This document shows, piece by piece, positions 9,084 to 17,950 of a stretch of 64,000 nucleotides of DNA. The position numbers and the translations under genes are program-made. Source of the stretch: Flavobacterium fryxellicola. Lineage in GTDB: Bacteria > Bacteroidota > Bacteroidia > Flavobacteriales > Flavobacteriaceae. How positions within the stretch are numbered: the stretch's first letter is position 1; each line of letters begins with the position of its first letter. Under the pieces are notes generated by a model. The model saw only the letters and a program-made list of their open reading frames with translations, was not told the origin of the DNA and did no database searches. The DNA lies in assembly GCF_900143245.1 (NCBI RefSeq), contig NZ_FRDK01000004.1, positions 186,001-250,000 on the forward strand. The letters are read 5' to 3'.

Positions 9084-9842
9084 ATGAAAATTGTTATATC
9101 GCCAGCCAAATCCTTAAATTTCGAGAAAGAATTACCTACCAAATTACATACAGAACCTTTGTTTTTAAAAGAATCAAAACAGATTCAAAAAGTACTTAAA
9201 GAGAAAAAGCCCGCTGATTTATCAGATTTAATGAGTATTTCTGATAAATTGGCTGATTTAAATTGGAAACGAAATCAAGAATGGAAAACGCCTTTTACAA
9301 CATCAAATGCACGTCCTGCCGTTTATACTTTTGACGGCGATGTGTACACGGGATTAGACGCTTATTCGTTACCTATAAATAAAATTCAAGCTTTGCAAGA
9401 TAATTTGCGCATCCTTTCTGGTTTGTACGGATTGCTAAAACCTTTAGACTTAATGCAGGCCTACCGCTTGGAAATGGGAACTAATCTACCCATTGGCGAA
9501 AGCAAAAATTTATATGAATACTGGAAATCTACAATTACAGAAGCATTGAATAAAGAAGTAAATGAAGGAGAATTATTTGTGAATTTAGCCAGTAATGAAT
9601 ATTTTTCAGCAATTGATGTCAAAGCGTTAAAGGTTCCCGTAATTACACCAGAATTTAAGGATTATAAAAACGGAAAACTTAAAATAATCAGTTTTTTTGC
9701 TAAAAAAGCGAGGGGAATGATGGTGCGCTATATCATCGAAACCAATGCTCAAACAGTAGATGATTTAAAAGGTTTCAATTACGATGGCTATCAATTTGAT
9801 GCTAATTTATCAGAAGGAAGTCATTTGGTTTTTACCCGATAA
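9084..9842 (+). CDS. yaaA: Peroxide stress protein YaaA (DUF328)
   Basis: 252 residues from the ATG at 9084. The family hallmarks are all present: N-terminal MKIVISPAKSLNFE, the FDGDVYTGLDA block, SGLYGLLKPLDLMQAYRLEM, and the basic KKARGMMVRYII near the C-terminus. In E. coli YaaA limits iron-driven damage under hydrogen peroxide and binds DNA through a helix-hairpin-helix-like fold. An in-frame TTG at 9057 would add nine residues and is rejected because of the promoter position. Confidence 0.93.
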   Translation: MKIVISPAKSLNFEKELPTKLHTEPLFLKESKQIQKVLKEKKPADLSDLMSISDKLADLNWKRNQEWKTPFTTSNARPAVYTFDGDVYTGLDAYSLPINKIQALQDNLRILSGLYGLLKPLDLMQAYRLEMGTNLPIGESKNLYEYWKSTITEALNKEVNEGELFVNLASNEYFSAIDVKALKVPVITPEFKDYKNGKLKIISFFAKKARGMMVRYIIETNAQTVDDLKGFNYDGYQFDANLSEGSHLVFTR

Positions 9843-9888
9843 TCTTACAGGTGCGATACATTGCGTCATTAAATAAGACGCTGTTTTC

Positions 9889-9941
9889 GGTTTATAAAAA
9901 AACACGATTTATAGCGTAATACATTAAGACGCTATAAATCG
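9889..9941. terminator. Hairpin terminator downstream of the efflux operon
   Basis: CGATTTATAGCGT (9905-9917) pairs perfectly with ACGCTATAAATCG (9929-9941) around an 11-nt loop. Read on the minus strand it is followed by a run of seven T residues, which suits termination of the emrB-like gene. It may also serve yaaA. Confidence 0.75.
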
Positions 9942-9949
9942 GATCTCTA

Positions 9950-11533
9950 TTAATGCATTGCATCGGCGGGATTGATTTTATTTTTACCTTTTTTTATCAA
10001 AAGTATAAAAGGAATGCATAACAAAAACAAGGCGCCTAAATACAGGAAAATATCCATGTATGATAGTACAGAACTTTGTACCATTACTTTGTATTCTATC
10101 GCTTTATAAGCTTTTGCCAAAGCTTCATTTTCAGAAAATCCTTTGGACATGAATCCCATTTTGAGCTCTTGCACCGTTTTCTGTACTTCAAAAGAAGTAG
10201 CATTTAGATGTGATATCAGATTTACACGGTGTTCCTGATTGAATCTAGCAATGAAAGTGGTGATAATGGCAATACCAAAAGAACCACCTAATTGTCTCAT
10301 CATTCCTGTAAAAGCAGCACCTTCGCCAATACTTTTCCCTTTTAAAGTAGACAATGAAAGGGTAGAAATAGGAACAAATAATAAACCCAAGCCAACACCT
10401 CTTAATATCAAAGGCCAAAATAAATGTTCTTCACCAGAATCTGGCGTAATTACTTGTTGCATCCAATAGGTAAAAAAGAAAAAGGTTAGAAAACCTGCAG
10501 CAACCATATAGGCCTGCGGTACCCCACGCTGGATCATTTTGCCTATAAAAGGCATCATAATTCCAGTAGTTATGGAGCTAGGAATCAATAATAAACCAGC
10601 ATCCAACGCACTCCAGCCTAAAACGGATTGCGTGTAAATGGGGATAATAAAAGTAGAACCATACAACCCGAAACCAAGTATAAAGCACATAATAGTTCCC
10701 ACTCTTAAGTTGGTATCCTTAAGAACTCTTAAATTCACGATGGGATGTTTATACGTTAGTTCTCTCCAAATAAACAGTAGTAAACCAAAAATGGAAATCA
10801 CAGATAAAAGGACAATGGTAGTATTATTAAACCAATCATCTTGCTGACCATGTTCTAAAACATATTGTAAAGAACCAATAAAAGCAGTTAAAAGAAAGAT
10901 TCCCCACCAATCGACTTGGCTCGCCTTTAGCTTGTCACCATACTTTGGACTTTTCACGAAGGATAAGGTTAATAATGTAGCGATAATTCCAAGTGGAATA
11001 TTGATATAAAAGATATAAGGCCAAGAAAAATGATCTACAATATACCCTCCTAATGGCGGTCCAAGTGTAGGTCCTACAATCACTCCCATTCCATAAATGG
11101 CTTGTGCCATACCTCTTTTGGCGACCGGATAACTCTCTGTAATGATGGTTTGTGCTGTTACTAATAAAGCGCCTCCACCTAGTCCTTGTATAAATCTAAA
11201 GGCGACTAATTCCCATATATTATTGGCATTTCCACATAAAAAAGAAGCAACTGTAAAGATGATAATGGAAACTGCAAAATAATTTCTGCGCCCAAACTGT
11301 TGCGACAACCAACTCGTCATGGGAATCACAATCACATTGGCAATAGCATAAGCAGTTATTACCCAAGCCACATCAGTCAGAGAAGCACCAAGGCTGCCTC
11401 GCATATTGTTTAATGCTACATTTACAATTGTAGTATCTACAATTTCGAGCATTGCACAAAGAACGGCTGTAATGGTTATGATGACTCTTCTAAAGCCATA
11501 TTCTACTAAATCATCTTCTCCGGTGTGTACCAT
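9950..11533 (-). CDS. emrB: DHA2 family MFS multidrug transporter (EmrB type)
   Basis: 527 residues with about 14 membrane helices, the DHA2 hallmark. MFS motif A-like sequence (SWLSQQFGRRNYF) follows helix 2 and the antiporter motif C (GPTLGPPLGGYIVDHFSW) lies in helix 5. It is the proton-driven inner-membrane pump of a tripartite system with the adaptor and TolC-like channel encoded just upstream in the same operon. The gap to the adaptor gene is 79 bp. Drug range cannot be read from sequence. Confidence 0.92.
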   Translation of the reverse strand: MVHTGEDDLVEYGFRRVIITITAVLCAMLEIVDTTIVNVALNNMRGSLGASLTDVAWVITAYAIANVIVIPMTSWLSQQFGRRNYFAVSIIIFTVASFLCGNANNIWELVAFRFIQGLGGGALLVTAQTIITESYPVAKRGMAQAIYGMGVIVGPTLGPPLGGYIVDHFSWPYIFYINIPLGIIATLLTLSFVKSPKYGDKLKASQVDWWGIFLLTAFIGSLQYVLEHGQQDDWFNNTTIVLLSVISIFGLLLFIWRELTYKHPIVNLRVLKDTNLRVGTIMCFILGFGLYGSTFIIPIYTQSVLGWSALDAGLLLIPSSITTGIMMPFIGKMIQRGVPQAYMVAAGFLTFFFFTYWMQQVITPDSGEEHLFWPLILRGVGLGLLFVPISTLSLSTLKGKSIGEGAAFTGMMRQLGGSFGIAIITTFIARFNQEHRVNLISHLNATSFEVQKTVQELKMGFMSKGFSENEALAKAYKAIEYKVMVQSSVLSYMDIFLYLGALFLLCIPFILLIKKGKNKINPADAMH

Positions 11534-11612
11534 TTTATACTAAATTGTAAACTATCATTCTCTTAAAAGTTGTGTCTCTTTTTGACATTTTAAAAGCTGC
11601 CAAAATTTTTAT

Positions 11613-12692
11613 TTAATCTAAGTGTACGTCTACATCGACATTCATTCCTGGACGAAGTAATTTGATTTTTTCTGGATCATTTGTCGTGTTCAAACTGATC
11701 TTAACTGGAAGTCTCTGGATTGTTTTTACAAAATTTCCCGTGGCATTATCAGGAGGTAATAAGGAGAATCGGGAACCTGTAGCCGGAGAGAAAGAGGTAA
11801 TGGATCCCTGAAAATTATAACCTGGGTACGCATCTACTTTTACGGTTACTTTTTGACCAATAACCATTTTGTTCAATTGCGTTTCTTTGAAATTAGCAAT
11901 TACCCATGCTTCTTTGTTGTTGATGATATAAAATAACGATTGTCCTGGTTGCACTAATTGTCCGGGTTGAATATCAATTTTTGAAACTTGACCATCAATT
12001 GCAGCAGTTATTGCCGTGTATGTTAAATTTAATTTGGCAGCATCTAATACGGCTTTGGCTCTTTTAATATTGGCGGCAGCTACTTCTGTTTGCTTGTTTG
12101 AAACCTTTGACTTAGCCACGATTACTGATTTTTGAAAGGCACTTGCTCTTTCTTGCTGTTGCAACACACGAACTTGACTTTCTGCTTCCAATTTAGCCGC
12201 TAAGGCTTGCTCGTATTGTTGTTTTGTAATCGAATGGCTTTTGTATAGATTTTCATATCGTTGGTAATCACTGGTAATACGTCCTAATCTAATTTTTGCC
12301 GATTCAATATTTCCACCTGCTGACAATACATTAGCATCAGATACAGAGATGCTGGCCAATGCACTTCCAATATCTGCTTTAGAAACTTCAAAATTACCTT
12401 CCGCTCCAACCATCGCAGCATTTGCTTCTTCAATTTTTAATTGATAATCTCTTTTGTCAATTGTAAAAAGCGTATCGCCTTTAGTAACAAAATCATTGTC
12501 TTTGATATACACTTTGTCCACATATCCTGAAACTCTTGGGATAATTGGATTCATATTTTTTTCAATTTGGGCATCATCTGTTTCCTCATGCGATTGTGAA
12601 TGCATGTATTTATAAATCCCGTAAGTTGCGCTTAAAACTACCAAAGCCACAAGGATAATAATAAATTTTTTATTTGTTTTTTTCTTTTCCAT
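11613..12692 (-). CDS. emrA: HlyD/EmrA family membrane fusion protein
   Basis: 359 residues: a short basic N-terminus, one membrane helix (about 10-28), a lipoyl-like half (PRVSGYVDKVYIKDNDFVTK), a long coiled-coil hairpin (about residues 90-210), a second lipoyl half (AITAAIDGQVSKIDIQPGQL) and a beta-barrel end. It bridges the EmrB-like pump and the TolC-like channel in the periplasm. Nine bases separate it from the tolC-like gene upstream, so the two are probably translated from one mRNA. Confidence 0.92.
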   Translation of the reverse strand: MEKKKTNKKFIIILVALVVLSATYGIYKYMHSQSHEETDDAQIEKNMNPIIPRVSGYVDKVYIKDNDFVTKGDTLFTIDKRDYQLKIEEANAAMVGAEGNFEVSKADIGSALASISVSDANVLSAGGNIESAKIRLGRITSDYQRYENLYKSHSITKQQYEQALAAKLEAESQVRVLQQQERASAFQKSVIVAKSKVSNKQTEVAAANIKRAKAVLDAAKLNLTYTAITAAIDGQVSKIDIQPGQLVQPGQSLFYIINNKEAWVIANFKETQLNKMVIGQKVTVKVDAYPGYNFQGSITSFSPATGSRFSLLPPDNATGNFVKTIQRLPVKISLNTTNDPEKIKLLRPGMNVDVDVHLD

Positions 12693-12701
12693 GGGGTGCG
12701 A

Positions 12702-14027
12702 TTATTTTTGAGCAATAGTGAAGGTTTGTGATAGTTGGCCAGTTACGGAAAGTAACTCGTAGTATTTTTGAATGGTATTGGCTCTGGCCAAAGCTTTATT
12801 GATTTTAGAACTAAGTTGCTCTACATCCGCTTCCAATAAATCATTGGTATCGGATAGCCCGTTATCATATTTATCTTTTACAATGCGGTAATTTTCAGTA
12901 GATTGTTCTTCGGCTTCTACATAAACAACACTTTGTTTCAAGGCTAAATCGTAGTCTTCAATAGCCTTTTTTACTTGAATTTTAATATAATCAGTTAATA
13001 TCGATTCCGAATTTTGCACTTCAAGATATTTGCTTTCGGCTAGTTTAACCAGCGTACCATTTTTGAGAATCGCACTTAAATCATAAGAAATTCCAACACC
13101 AATATTCATCGCATTTTGAACGGTGATTACATTGCTCAAATCTAATGCAGTGTATCCACCAACTAGAGCAATCGCTGGATAGTAAGACCCTTTGGCTATT
13201 TTGATATTAGCTTCACTTGCTTTTCCCTGAAAGCGTATGGCTTCTAAATCTTTGCGATATTCTAAAGCTGGTAAATCATTTGTTGGAACATTCGTCATTT
13301 GGAAATCAGCAAAATCTTCTTCCCGAATTTCTAGTTTTGTACTGGGATTTAATTTTAAAAGTGTTACCAAATAAAAGTTGATAATTTTTAAATTATTGTT
13401 CGTTTCGTCCAGCGATAGTTGAATTTTCGAAGTTTGTAATTTAGATTTCAGAAGATCATTTCTGGGAATAATTCCGTTTTTTTCTAATTCGATAAAATCT
13501 TTTACACGTTGTTGTGCACTTTTTTGATTTTCTTTTAAAAGTTCAATTGTTTTTTGAGCTTTGTACAAGCTAGCATAGTAATCGATAACCCGCAACGCTA
13601 TTTCTTCTTTTGTTTGCGAAGCCGTTGCCATTTCTGCCTGATATAAATTCTCATAGACCGTAATGCTATTTCGAATTTTGAAGCCAGAAAAAACAGGGAC
13701 ACTGGCGTTCAGTTGTCCAATCATCAACTGATTGACAAGTGGCAGTGGTTGCGCGTTGTTATTTTGATTGAGTTTAAAATTGACCGATGCATTGGCCAAT
13801 CTTTGATATTGACCCGATAGTTTTAAATCTGGATATTGATTGTTTTTTGTGGATTGTAATTCGTATTTTTTGGTTTTTACTTTTGTATTTGCCAACGTAA
13901 CCTCATTGCTTTTGGTCCAAGCCAAATTAATGGCTTCGTTCAATGTTAAACTTGTTTTTTCTTGTGCTTCTACAGCGGAAATTCCAATGAAGAAAATCCC
14001 AAAGAGCATGAATTGACTAACTTTCAT
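12702..14027 (-). CDS. TolC family outer membrane efflux protein
   Basis: 441 residues: a signal peptide (ending AVEAQ) and the duplicated helical-barrel architecture of TolC proteins (ALNEAI-type start, then two alpha-hairpin repeats rich in Leu, Lys and Gln). It forms the outer-membrane exit duct of the efflux system. Its first 11 bases overlap the end of the TetR gene, indicating translational coupling. Confidence 0.92.
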   Translation of the reverse strand: MKVSQFMLFGIFFIGISAVEAQEKTSLTLNEAINLAWTKSNEVTLANTKVKTKKYELQSTKNNQYPDLKLSGQYQRLANASVNFKLNQNNNAQPLPLVNQLMIGQLNASVPVFSGFKIRNSITVYENLYQAEMATASQTKEEIALRVIDYYASLYKAQKTIELLKENQKSAQQRVKDFIELEKNGIIPRNDLLKSKLQTSKIQLSLDETNNNLKIINFYLVTLLKLNPSTKLEIREEDFADFQMTNVPTNDLPALEYRKDLEAIRFQGKASEANIKIAKGSYYPAIALVGGYTALDLSNVITVQNAMNIGVGISYDLSAILKNGTLVKLAESKYLEVQNSESILTDYIKIQVKKAIEDYDLALKQSVVYVEAEEQSTENYRIVKDKYDNGLSDTNDLLEADVEQLSSKINKALARANTIQKYYELLSVTGQLSQTFTIAQK

Positions 14028-14643
14028 AAATCAGAAGTGCTTTAATAGTTTGTTGAATGTGCTTTGTCAAATTGGTTTTTATGTAGTTATTGTACAAATC
14101 TTCGGTTTTCAAGTTTAATAAATTTTCGAAGAAAGGTTTATTCATGTGAAAATGAAAGAAAGTACCCAAAATGGTGGGCGTAATAAGTGGAATAATAACG
14201 TCTTTTCTGAAAATCCCTTTTTTCTGACCTTCTTCAATAATGGTTTCAAGGGATTTTAGATTTCCCTTTTTTAATTCCGAAAAAGCCTGAAGATTTTGTT
14301 CTCTCTTTTTTGTGGTGAATTCAAAGTGTAGAATTCTATAAATTCCTCGATTGCTATTAATTCTATTGATGTATAATTCAATCAGTTTATTGATTTTATC
14401 AATTGGTTCAAGATCTTCCTGCAGTAACTTGTCTAATTGATGTTTAAGATCGGAGGTTCGATATACTATCAGGGATTCCAATAGACGCTCCTTGGAACCA
14501 AAGTAATAAGAAACCATGGCAACATTAATTTTTGCCACTTTTGCTATGTTGCGAATAGAAGTACCATCAAATCCTTTTTCGGCAAAAAGAACTTCAGCCA
14601 CTTCGAGGATTTGAATTTGTTTGTCGTTAAAATTACTTTTCAA
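14017..14643 (-). CDS. TetR/AcrR family transcriptional regulator
   Basis: 208 residues. The N-terminal HTH is clear: ILEVAEVLFAEKGFDGTSIR then NVAMVSYYFGSKERLLESLI. The C-terminal ligand domain is diverged as usual. It is the first gene of the efflux operon and overlaps the tolC-like gene by 11 bp. The promoter carries two repeated partial palindromes (14671-14701), so autorepression released by an efflux substrate is the likely mode. Confidence 0.92.
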   Translation of the reverse strand: MKSNFNDKQIQILEVAEVLFAEKGFDGTSIRNIAKVAKINVAMVSYYFGSKERLLESLIVYRTSDLKHQLDKLLQEDLEPIDKINKLIELYINRINSNRGIYRILHFEFTTKKREQNLQAFSELKKGNLKSLETIIEEGQKKGIFRKDVIIPLITPTILGTFFHFHMNKPFFENLLNLKTEDLYNNYIKTNLTKHIQQTIKALLIYES

Positions 14644-14664
14644 TTGGATCTAATTTATTCAAAA

Positions 14665-14694
14665 CAAATTTAAACAAGCGTTTAATTTAAACAA
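14665..14694 (-). promoter_or_regulatory. Promoter of the tetR-tolC-emrAB operon
   Basis: On the minus strand, TTG (14694-14692), a 19-bp spacer and TAAATTTG (14672-14665) match the Bacteroidota consensus, 22 bp before the ATG at 14643. Confidence 0.7.
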
Positions 14695-14701
14695 CTGTTT
14701 G
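14671..14701. promoter_or_regulatory. Candidate TetR operator: two repeated palindromes
   Basis: TAAACAAGCGTTTA (14671-14684) and TAAACAACTGTTTG (14688-14701) are near-identical partial palindromes (AAAC-n4-GTTT) spaced 17 bp centre to centre. They fill the interval from the -7 box to beyond the -33 box. Binding there would block RNA polymerase. The spacing suits two dimers. Confidence 0.6.
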
Positions 14702-15009
14702 GTATTTATTTAACATTATATTAACACAAAATAAGCCCTTTTTTTATGTTAAAATTATCGTTTTTTAGTAGAATCTAATTCCTCTGGTAATCACTTTAAT
14801 TTCACCAATTTCATTTTTAATACAGGCTGGAAAAAGGCGCTTTCAATACGTACCAATTTTATAGTTTGTTACGTTTTAGTGTGTCTGGTCACAGTGCTGC
14901 ATCCAAAAAAAATACAGCCATTCTCTAAAATTGTGAATATCTATTTTGTGAAAAGTGTTTTTTTTTTTCCTTTAAAATCTATCTTTGACCTCCTTAAAAA
15001 AACATATAG
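14702..15009. other. Intergenic region before the DUF4494 gene
   Basis: About 300 bp between divergent genes. Apart from a candidate -7 box at 14980-14987 I see no gene, repeat or structured RNA. Confidence 0.4.
14980..14987 (+). promoter_or_regulatory. Candidate -7 box for the DUF4494 gene
   Basis: TATCTTTG, 22 bp before the ATG at 15010. No TTG at the usual distance. Confidence 0.45.
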
Positions 15010-15567
15010 ATGAGCACAATTTGGTATGAATGCAAAGTAAAGTATAGAAAAACAGATGAAACCGGCGGGCAAAAGATTACAACGGAACCGTATTTGGTAG
15101 ATGCTTTGTCGTATACCGAAGCAGAAAGTAGAATTACAGAAGAAATGTCGGCTTATATTAGTGAAGAGTTTAAAATCACCAATATAAAAATGGCGAATTA
15201 CGCGGAGATCCATCCTTTTGAAAATGCAGACCGTTGGTTTAAATCGAAAGTTTCTTTACTGGCTTATGACGAAGAAAGCGGCAAAGAGCGCAAGACAAGC
15301 ATGTATTTATTAGTGCAAGCGAATGATGTAAAAGAAGCTTTTGACAATACGACAGGTATCATGAAAGGAACGATGGGTGACTACACTATTCCCGCTATCA
15401 TGGAATCTCCTATCATGGATGTTTTTCCCTACTTCAGCGGTGAAGAAGGAGAATTAGAACAATTAGAAAAGTTCAATGCGCTCAAAGCTTCGAGACCTGA
15501 AGTAGCTGCGGAAGTAGGAGACCACATGGAATTTGAGACGGCTCTTGAAGAAGAAACGACAGTTTAA
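15010..15567 (+). CDS. DUF4494 family protein
   Basis: 185 residues, soluble, no signal peptide. The start MSTIWYECKVKYRKTDETG and the block PYLVDALSYTEAESRITEEM are characteristic of DUF4494, a family common in Bacteroidota with no known function. The C-terminus is strongly acidic. It stands alone, with a terminator behind it, so context gives no hint. Confidence 0.85.
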   Translation: MSTIWYECKVKYRKTDETGGQKITTEPYLVDALSYTEAESRITEEMSAYISEEFKITNIKMANYAEIHPFENADRWFKSKVSLLAYDEESGKERKTSMYLLVQANDVKEAFDNTTGIMKGTMGDYTIPAIMESPIMDVFPYFSGEEGELEQLEKFNALKASRPEVAAEVGDHMEFETALEEETTV

Positions 15568-15586
15568 GATTTTTTTTTTTATAAAA

Positions 15587-15654
15587 CTAACCGCAAATTC
15601 CAAAAGTATAGAAACAGTTACTAACTATTTTTATCTGCGAATTTGCGGTTTTTT
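15587..15654. terminator. Bidirectional terminator-like hairpin
   Basis: AACCGCAAATTC (15589-15600) pairs perfectly with GAATTTGCGGTT (15639-15650) over a 38-nt loop, followed by T residues. It separates the DUF4494 gene from the convergent GNAT gene. Confidence 0.65.
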
Positions 15655-15685
15655 AATTTTAACTCTTAATTCTTTAGAGTTGTAA

Positions 15686-16204
15686 TCAATCCTGTTTAGT
15701 TAACACTTTCTCGTATGCTTTTCTGGCACTTCCTCTAAAATAGACTTCGCCACAATAAGAGTATCCTAAACTTTCAAAAATTTTTAGCATGGCGCTATTG
15801 TCAAAATTGGTATCTGCTTTTATGCTGTATATCCCGTTGCTTAAGGCAAAATTTTCTATGTTTTTGATCATCAGTTTAGCCAAACCTTTACCCAAATGTT
15901 CTTCAGAAATGGCTACTCGGTGCATGACAACAAAATCTGCATTCGTTAACCAGTTTCCTTCAATTTGGTCATAGGCAGGCTCATTGTTGATTACTACAGC
16001 ACTATATCCAATAATTGTTTCTCCTTGAAGCAAAACAAATCCTTCTCCTTTTTCTATATCTTTTTGTACAACTGGGGGATTGGGATAACCGTCTTGCCAT
16101 TGGTTGCTACCATCTTCTTTTCGTCGTTGTATGGCTCGTTGTAAAATATTCCATATCGGAGCCATTTCAGATAATGTTGCTTTTCTAAAGTGATATTTTA
16201 TCAT
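15686..16204 (-). CDS. GNAT family N-acetyltransferase (intact copy of a duplicated gene)
   Basis: 172 residues with a complete GNAT fold: N-terminal KYHFRKATLSEMAPIWNIL, motif A around VMHRVAISEEHLGKGLAKLM (the Q/RxxGxG/A position reads HLGKGL), and a C-terminal MLKIFESLGYSYCGEVYF. The substrate is unknown. A truncated paralogue lies 1 kb upstream (17233-17538), agreeing at 79 of the first 92 residues by eye. The two flank a toxin-antitoxin-like pair. Confidence 0.88.
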   Translation of the reverse strand: MIKYHFRKATLSEMAPIWNILQRAIQRRKEDGSNQWQDGYPNPPVVQKDIEKGEGFVLLQGETIIGYSAVVINNEPAYDQIEGNWLTNADFVVMHRVAISEEHLGKGLAKLMIKNIENFALSNGIYSIKADTNFDNSAMLKIFESLGYSYCGEVYFRGSARKAYEKVLTKQD

Positions 16205-16454
16205 TGTAATTTAAGTGTTCAGTAAATGAGTATGTTTTAAAAGTACAAACCAAACTTTAAATTTTGTATTAATCTGTATTATTGACTTTATTTATTATTT
16301 AAAAGAAGATTTTGCGGAGCTGTGCGAGCGTAAATAACCCAAATACAACCCCATTTTCAAATAGCGCTAATTGTCTATTAATTTTAACAAATGTTGGATA
16401 ATCGGCTTTGCTATTAATTTATATTTATAAGGAAATCCCTCATTCAGGTGGGAT

Positions 16455-16688
16455 TTAGTTTTTATCGATCCAATCATATAATTGTTGGAGTGTCATATTC
16501 ATTGTTGCTAAATTCGTTTTAGCATGCAGTGCGGGAATATCTTTATCTTTTTCTCTGTGTGTAATTGTTCTGAAACATCCGGGACATTTATAATGATCGT
16601 GAGAAGCTTTTGTTCTTTGGTATTTGCATCCATGAGCTTCTAAAAAAGCAATCCAATCTTTAGTTTTTACTGGTCTATTATTTCCCAT
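16455..16688 (-). CDS. HicA-like toxin (putative mRNA interferase)
   Basis: 77 residues. The pattern WIAFLEAHGCKYQRTKASHDHY followed by ITHREKDKDIPALHAKTNL resembles HicA/YcfA toxins, small dsRBD-fold RNases that use a conserved histidine (here in the SHDHY segment). It contains CPGC, not usual for HicA. The gene starts 8 bp after the end of the HicB-like gene upstream, so they form a cotranscribed pair with antitoxin first. The family call rests on motif resemblance and pairing; activity is inferred. Confidence 0.75.
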   Translation of the reverse strand: MGNNRPVKTKDWIAFLEAHGCKYQRTKASHDHYKCPGCFRTITHREKDKDIPALHAKTNLATMNMTLQQLYDWIDKN

Positions 16689-16696
16689 ATTAAAAA

Positions 16697-17068
16697 TTAA
16701 ACAGTCGCTTCAAGCATTGATGTTTTTAGGGTAGACGGTTCTAATCCTTGTAGTACTCCATTTTCATCTACATAAACTTTAGAGAAGTTTTTAGTGAAAT
16801 ATTTTTCTTGGGAAAAGCCTAATTTTTTTAATTCAGTAATTTTTTGTTCAGGTGATAATTTGCTTAGATCATCACAAAAAGTTTCAATATTTTCTTGAAA
16901 AGATAGTTTAGCATCTTCCTCTGTCGGTCCATATCCGCTAACTAATAGCGCTGGAGAAACAACTACAAAGTGTTCACCATCTTTACCTGAGGATATTAAA
17001 ATTTTAATTTTAATATTATTTCCTTTAATTCGGATAAATTCTTTGATATCCTTAAAGTTAAAACTCAT
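16697..17068 (-). CDS. HicB-like antitoxin
   Basis: 123 residues. The central segment FVVVSPALLVSGYGPTEEDAKLSFQENIETF resembles the degraded RNase H fold of HicB antitoxins (a strand-rich domain, then G-x-T/S-x-E-A-x-x). The C-terminal 60 residues lack an obvious ribbon-helix-helix or HTH, so autoregulation by DNA binding is not evident. It directly precedes the HicA-like gene. The likely role is to bind and neutralise that protein. Confidence 0.68.
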   Translation of the reverse strand: MSFNFKDIKEFIRIKGNNIKIKILISSGKDGEHFVVVSPALLVSGYGPTEEDAKLSFQENIETFCDDLSKLSPEQKITELKKLGFSQEKYFTKNFSKVYVDENGVLQGLEPSTLKTSMLEATV

Positions 17069-17094
17069 TTTTTAAGTTTGTTGATTTTATATAA

Positions 17095-17102
17095 CAAATA
17101 TA
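17095..17102 (-). promoter_or_regulatory. Candidate -7 box of the HicBA-like operon
   Basis: TATATTTG on the minus strand, 27 bp before the ATG at 17068. The nearest TTG gives a spacer of only 14 bp, so the -33 element is weak. Confidence 0.45.
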
Positions 17103-17232
17103 GATATAAAAAGTGTCAATAATAATAAGCTTAAGACAAAAATAACTACTTATGACCACTGCACTTAAAACCACTTTTCTTTTTTCTAAATTTATAATTT
17201 TTAAGTTATCAATGAATTGAGATGAATGTACT

Positions 17233-17538
17233 CTAATTTCGACCACATAAATTTATTGGTATGACAAAATCCGCATTCGTTAACCAGTTTCCTTCAATTT
17301 GGTCATAGGCAGGTTCATAGTTGATTACTACAGCGCTATATCCACTAATTGTTTCTCCTTCAACCAAAACAAATCCTTCTCCTTTTCCAATATCTTTTTG
17401 TACAGCTGCTGGATCGGGATAACCGTCTTGCCATTGGTTGCTGCCATCTTCTTTTCGTCGTCGTATGGCTCGTTGTAAAATTTCCCATATTGGAGCAATT
17501 TCAGGTAGAGTTGCTTTTCTAAAGTGATAATTTATCAT
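17233..17538 (-). pseudogene. Truncated GNAT acetyltransferase (5' half only)
   Basis: 101 codons. The first 92 residues match the intact GNAT at 15686-16204 with 13 differences; similarity then stops abruptly after NADFV and nine unrelated residues lead to a stop. The acetyl-CoA-binding motif A and the C-terminal half are missing, so it is almost certainly inactive. Nucleotide similarity starts just before the shared ATG (about 16 bp upstream) and ends at ATGACA near 17260. Confidence 0.85.
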
Positions 17539-17950
17539 TGTAATTTAAGTTTTCGTTTAGTTGGTTATCGTATTTGCACTAATTCGCTGAACTTTATGTG
17601 TTGCAAATGTATCTGACTTAACAGCAGTGTTTGCCAGAAATTTATTTAAAGTAAACGTTGCGGCGCGGGATAAATGGCTCCTTACTTACCACTTCGATCA
17701 GGAGCAAATACAGACAATCTATTTCATTTGAGAGAGTGGTCTTTTATTCCTATTCTATTGAAAAATTAATCTATTTCTTTTCCTGAGAGTTGCATCAATT
17801 GATAGCATCTAGTTTAGTAAAGTCTGCTCGTTTTTTTCTAATTAGAACAACAGTATAACTTTTTCAATTGCTTTTTCAAGATATTGTAAAAGTAGTTTGA
17901 ATAGTCCTCTAATTTACAAATTTAGTATCTTACCAACTTTAAATAAAATA
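17539..17950. other. Intergenic region before the AraC-type gene
   Basis: About 410 bp between divergent genes. A TACATTTG box on the minus strand (17611-17604) could have served the truncated GNAT copy. No other gene, repeat or RNA structure is evident. Confidence 0.4.

Noticed and set aside
8984..9199. Plus-strand frame overlapping yaaA
   Set aside because: It spans the yaaA promoter and 5' end in another frame, with no recognisable protein features.
17058..17246. 62-codon minus-strand frame between hicB and the GNAT fragment
   Set aside because: It overlaps the hicB start and promoter, has no family resemblance and is low-complexity hydrophobic sequence.
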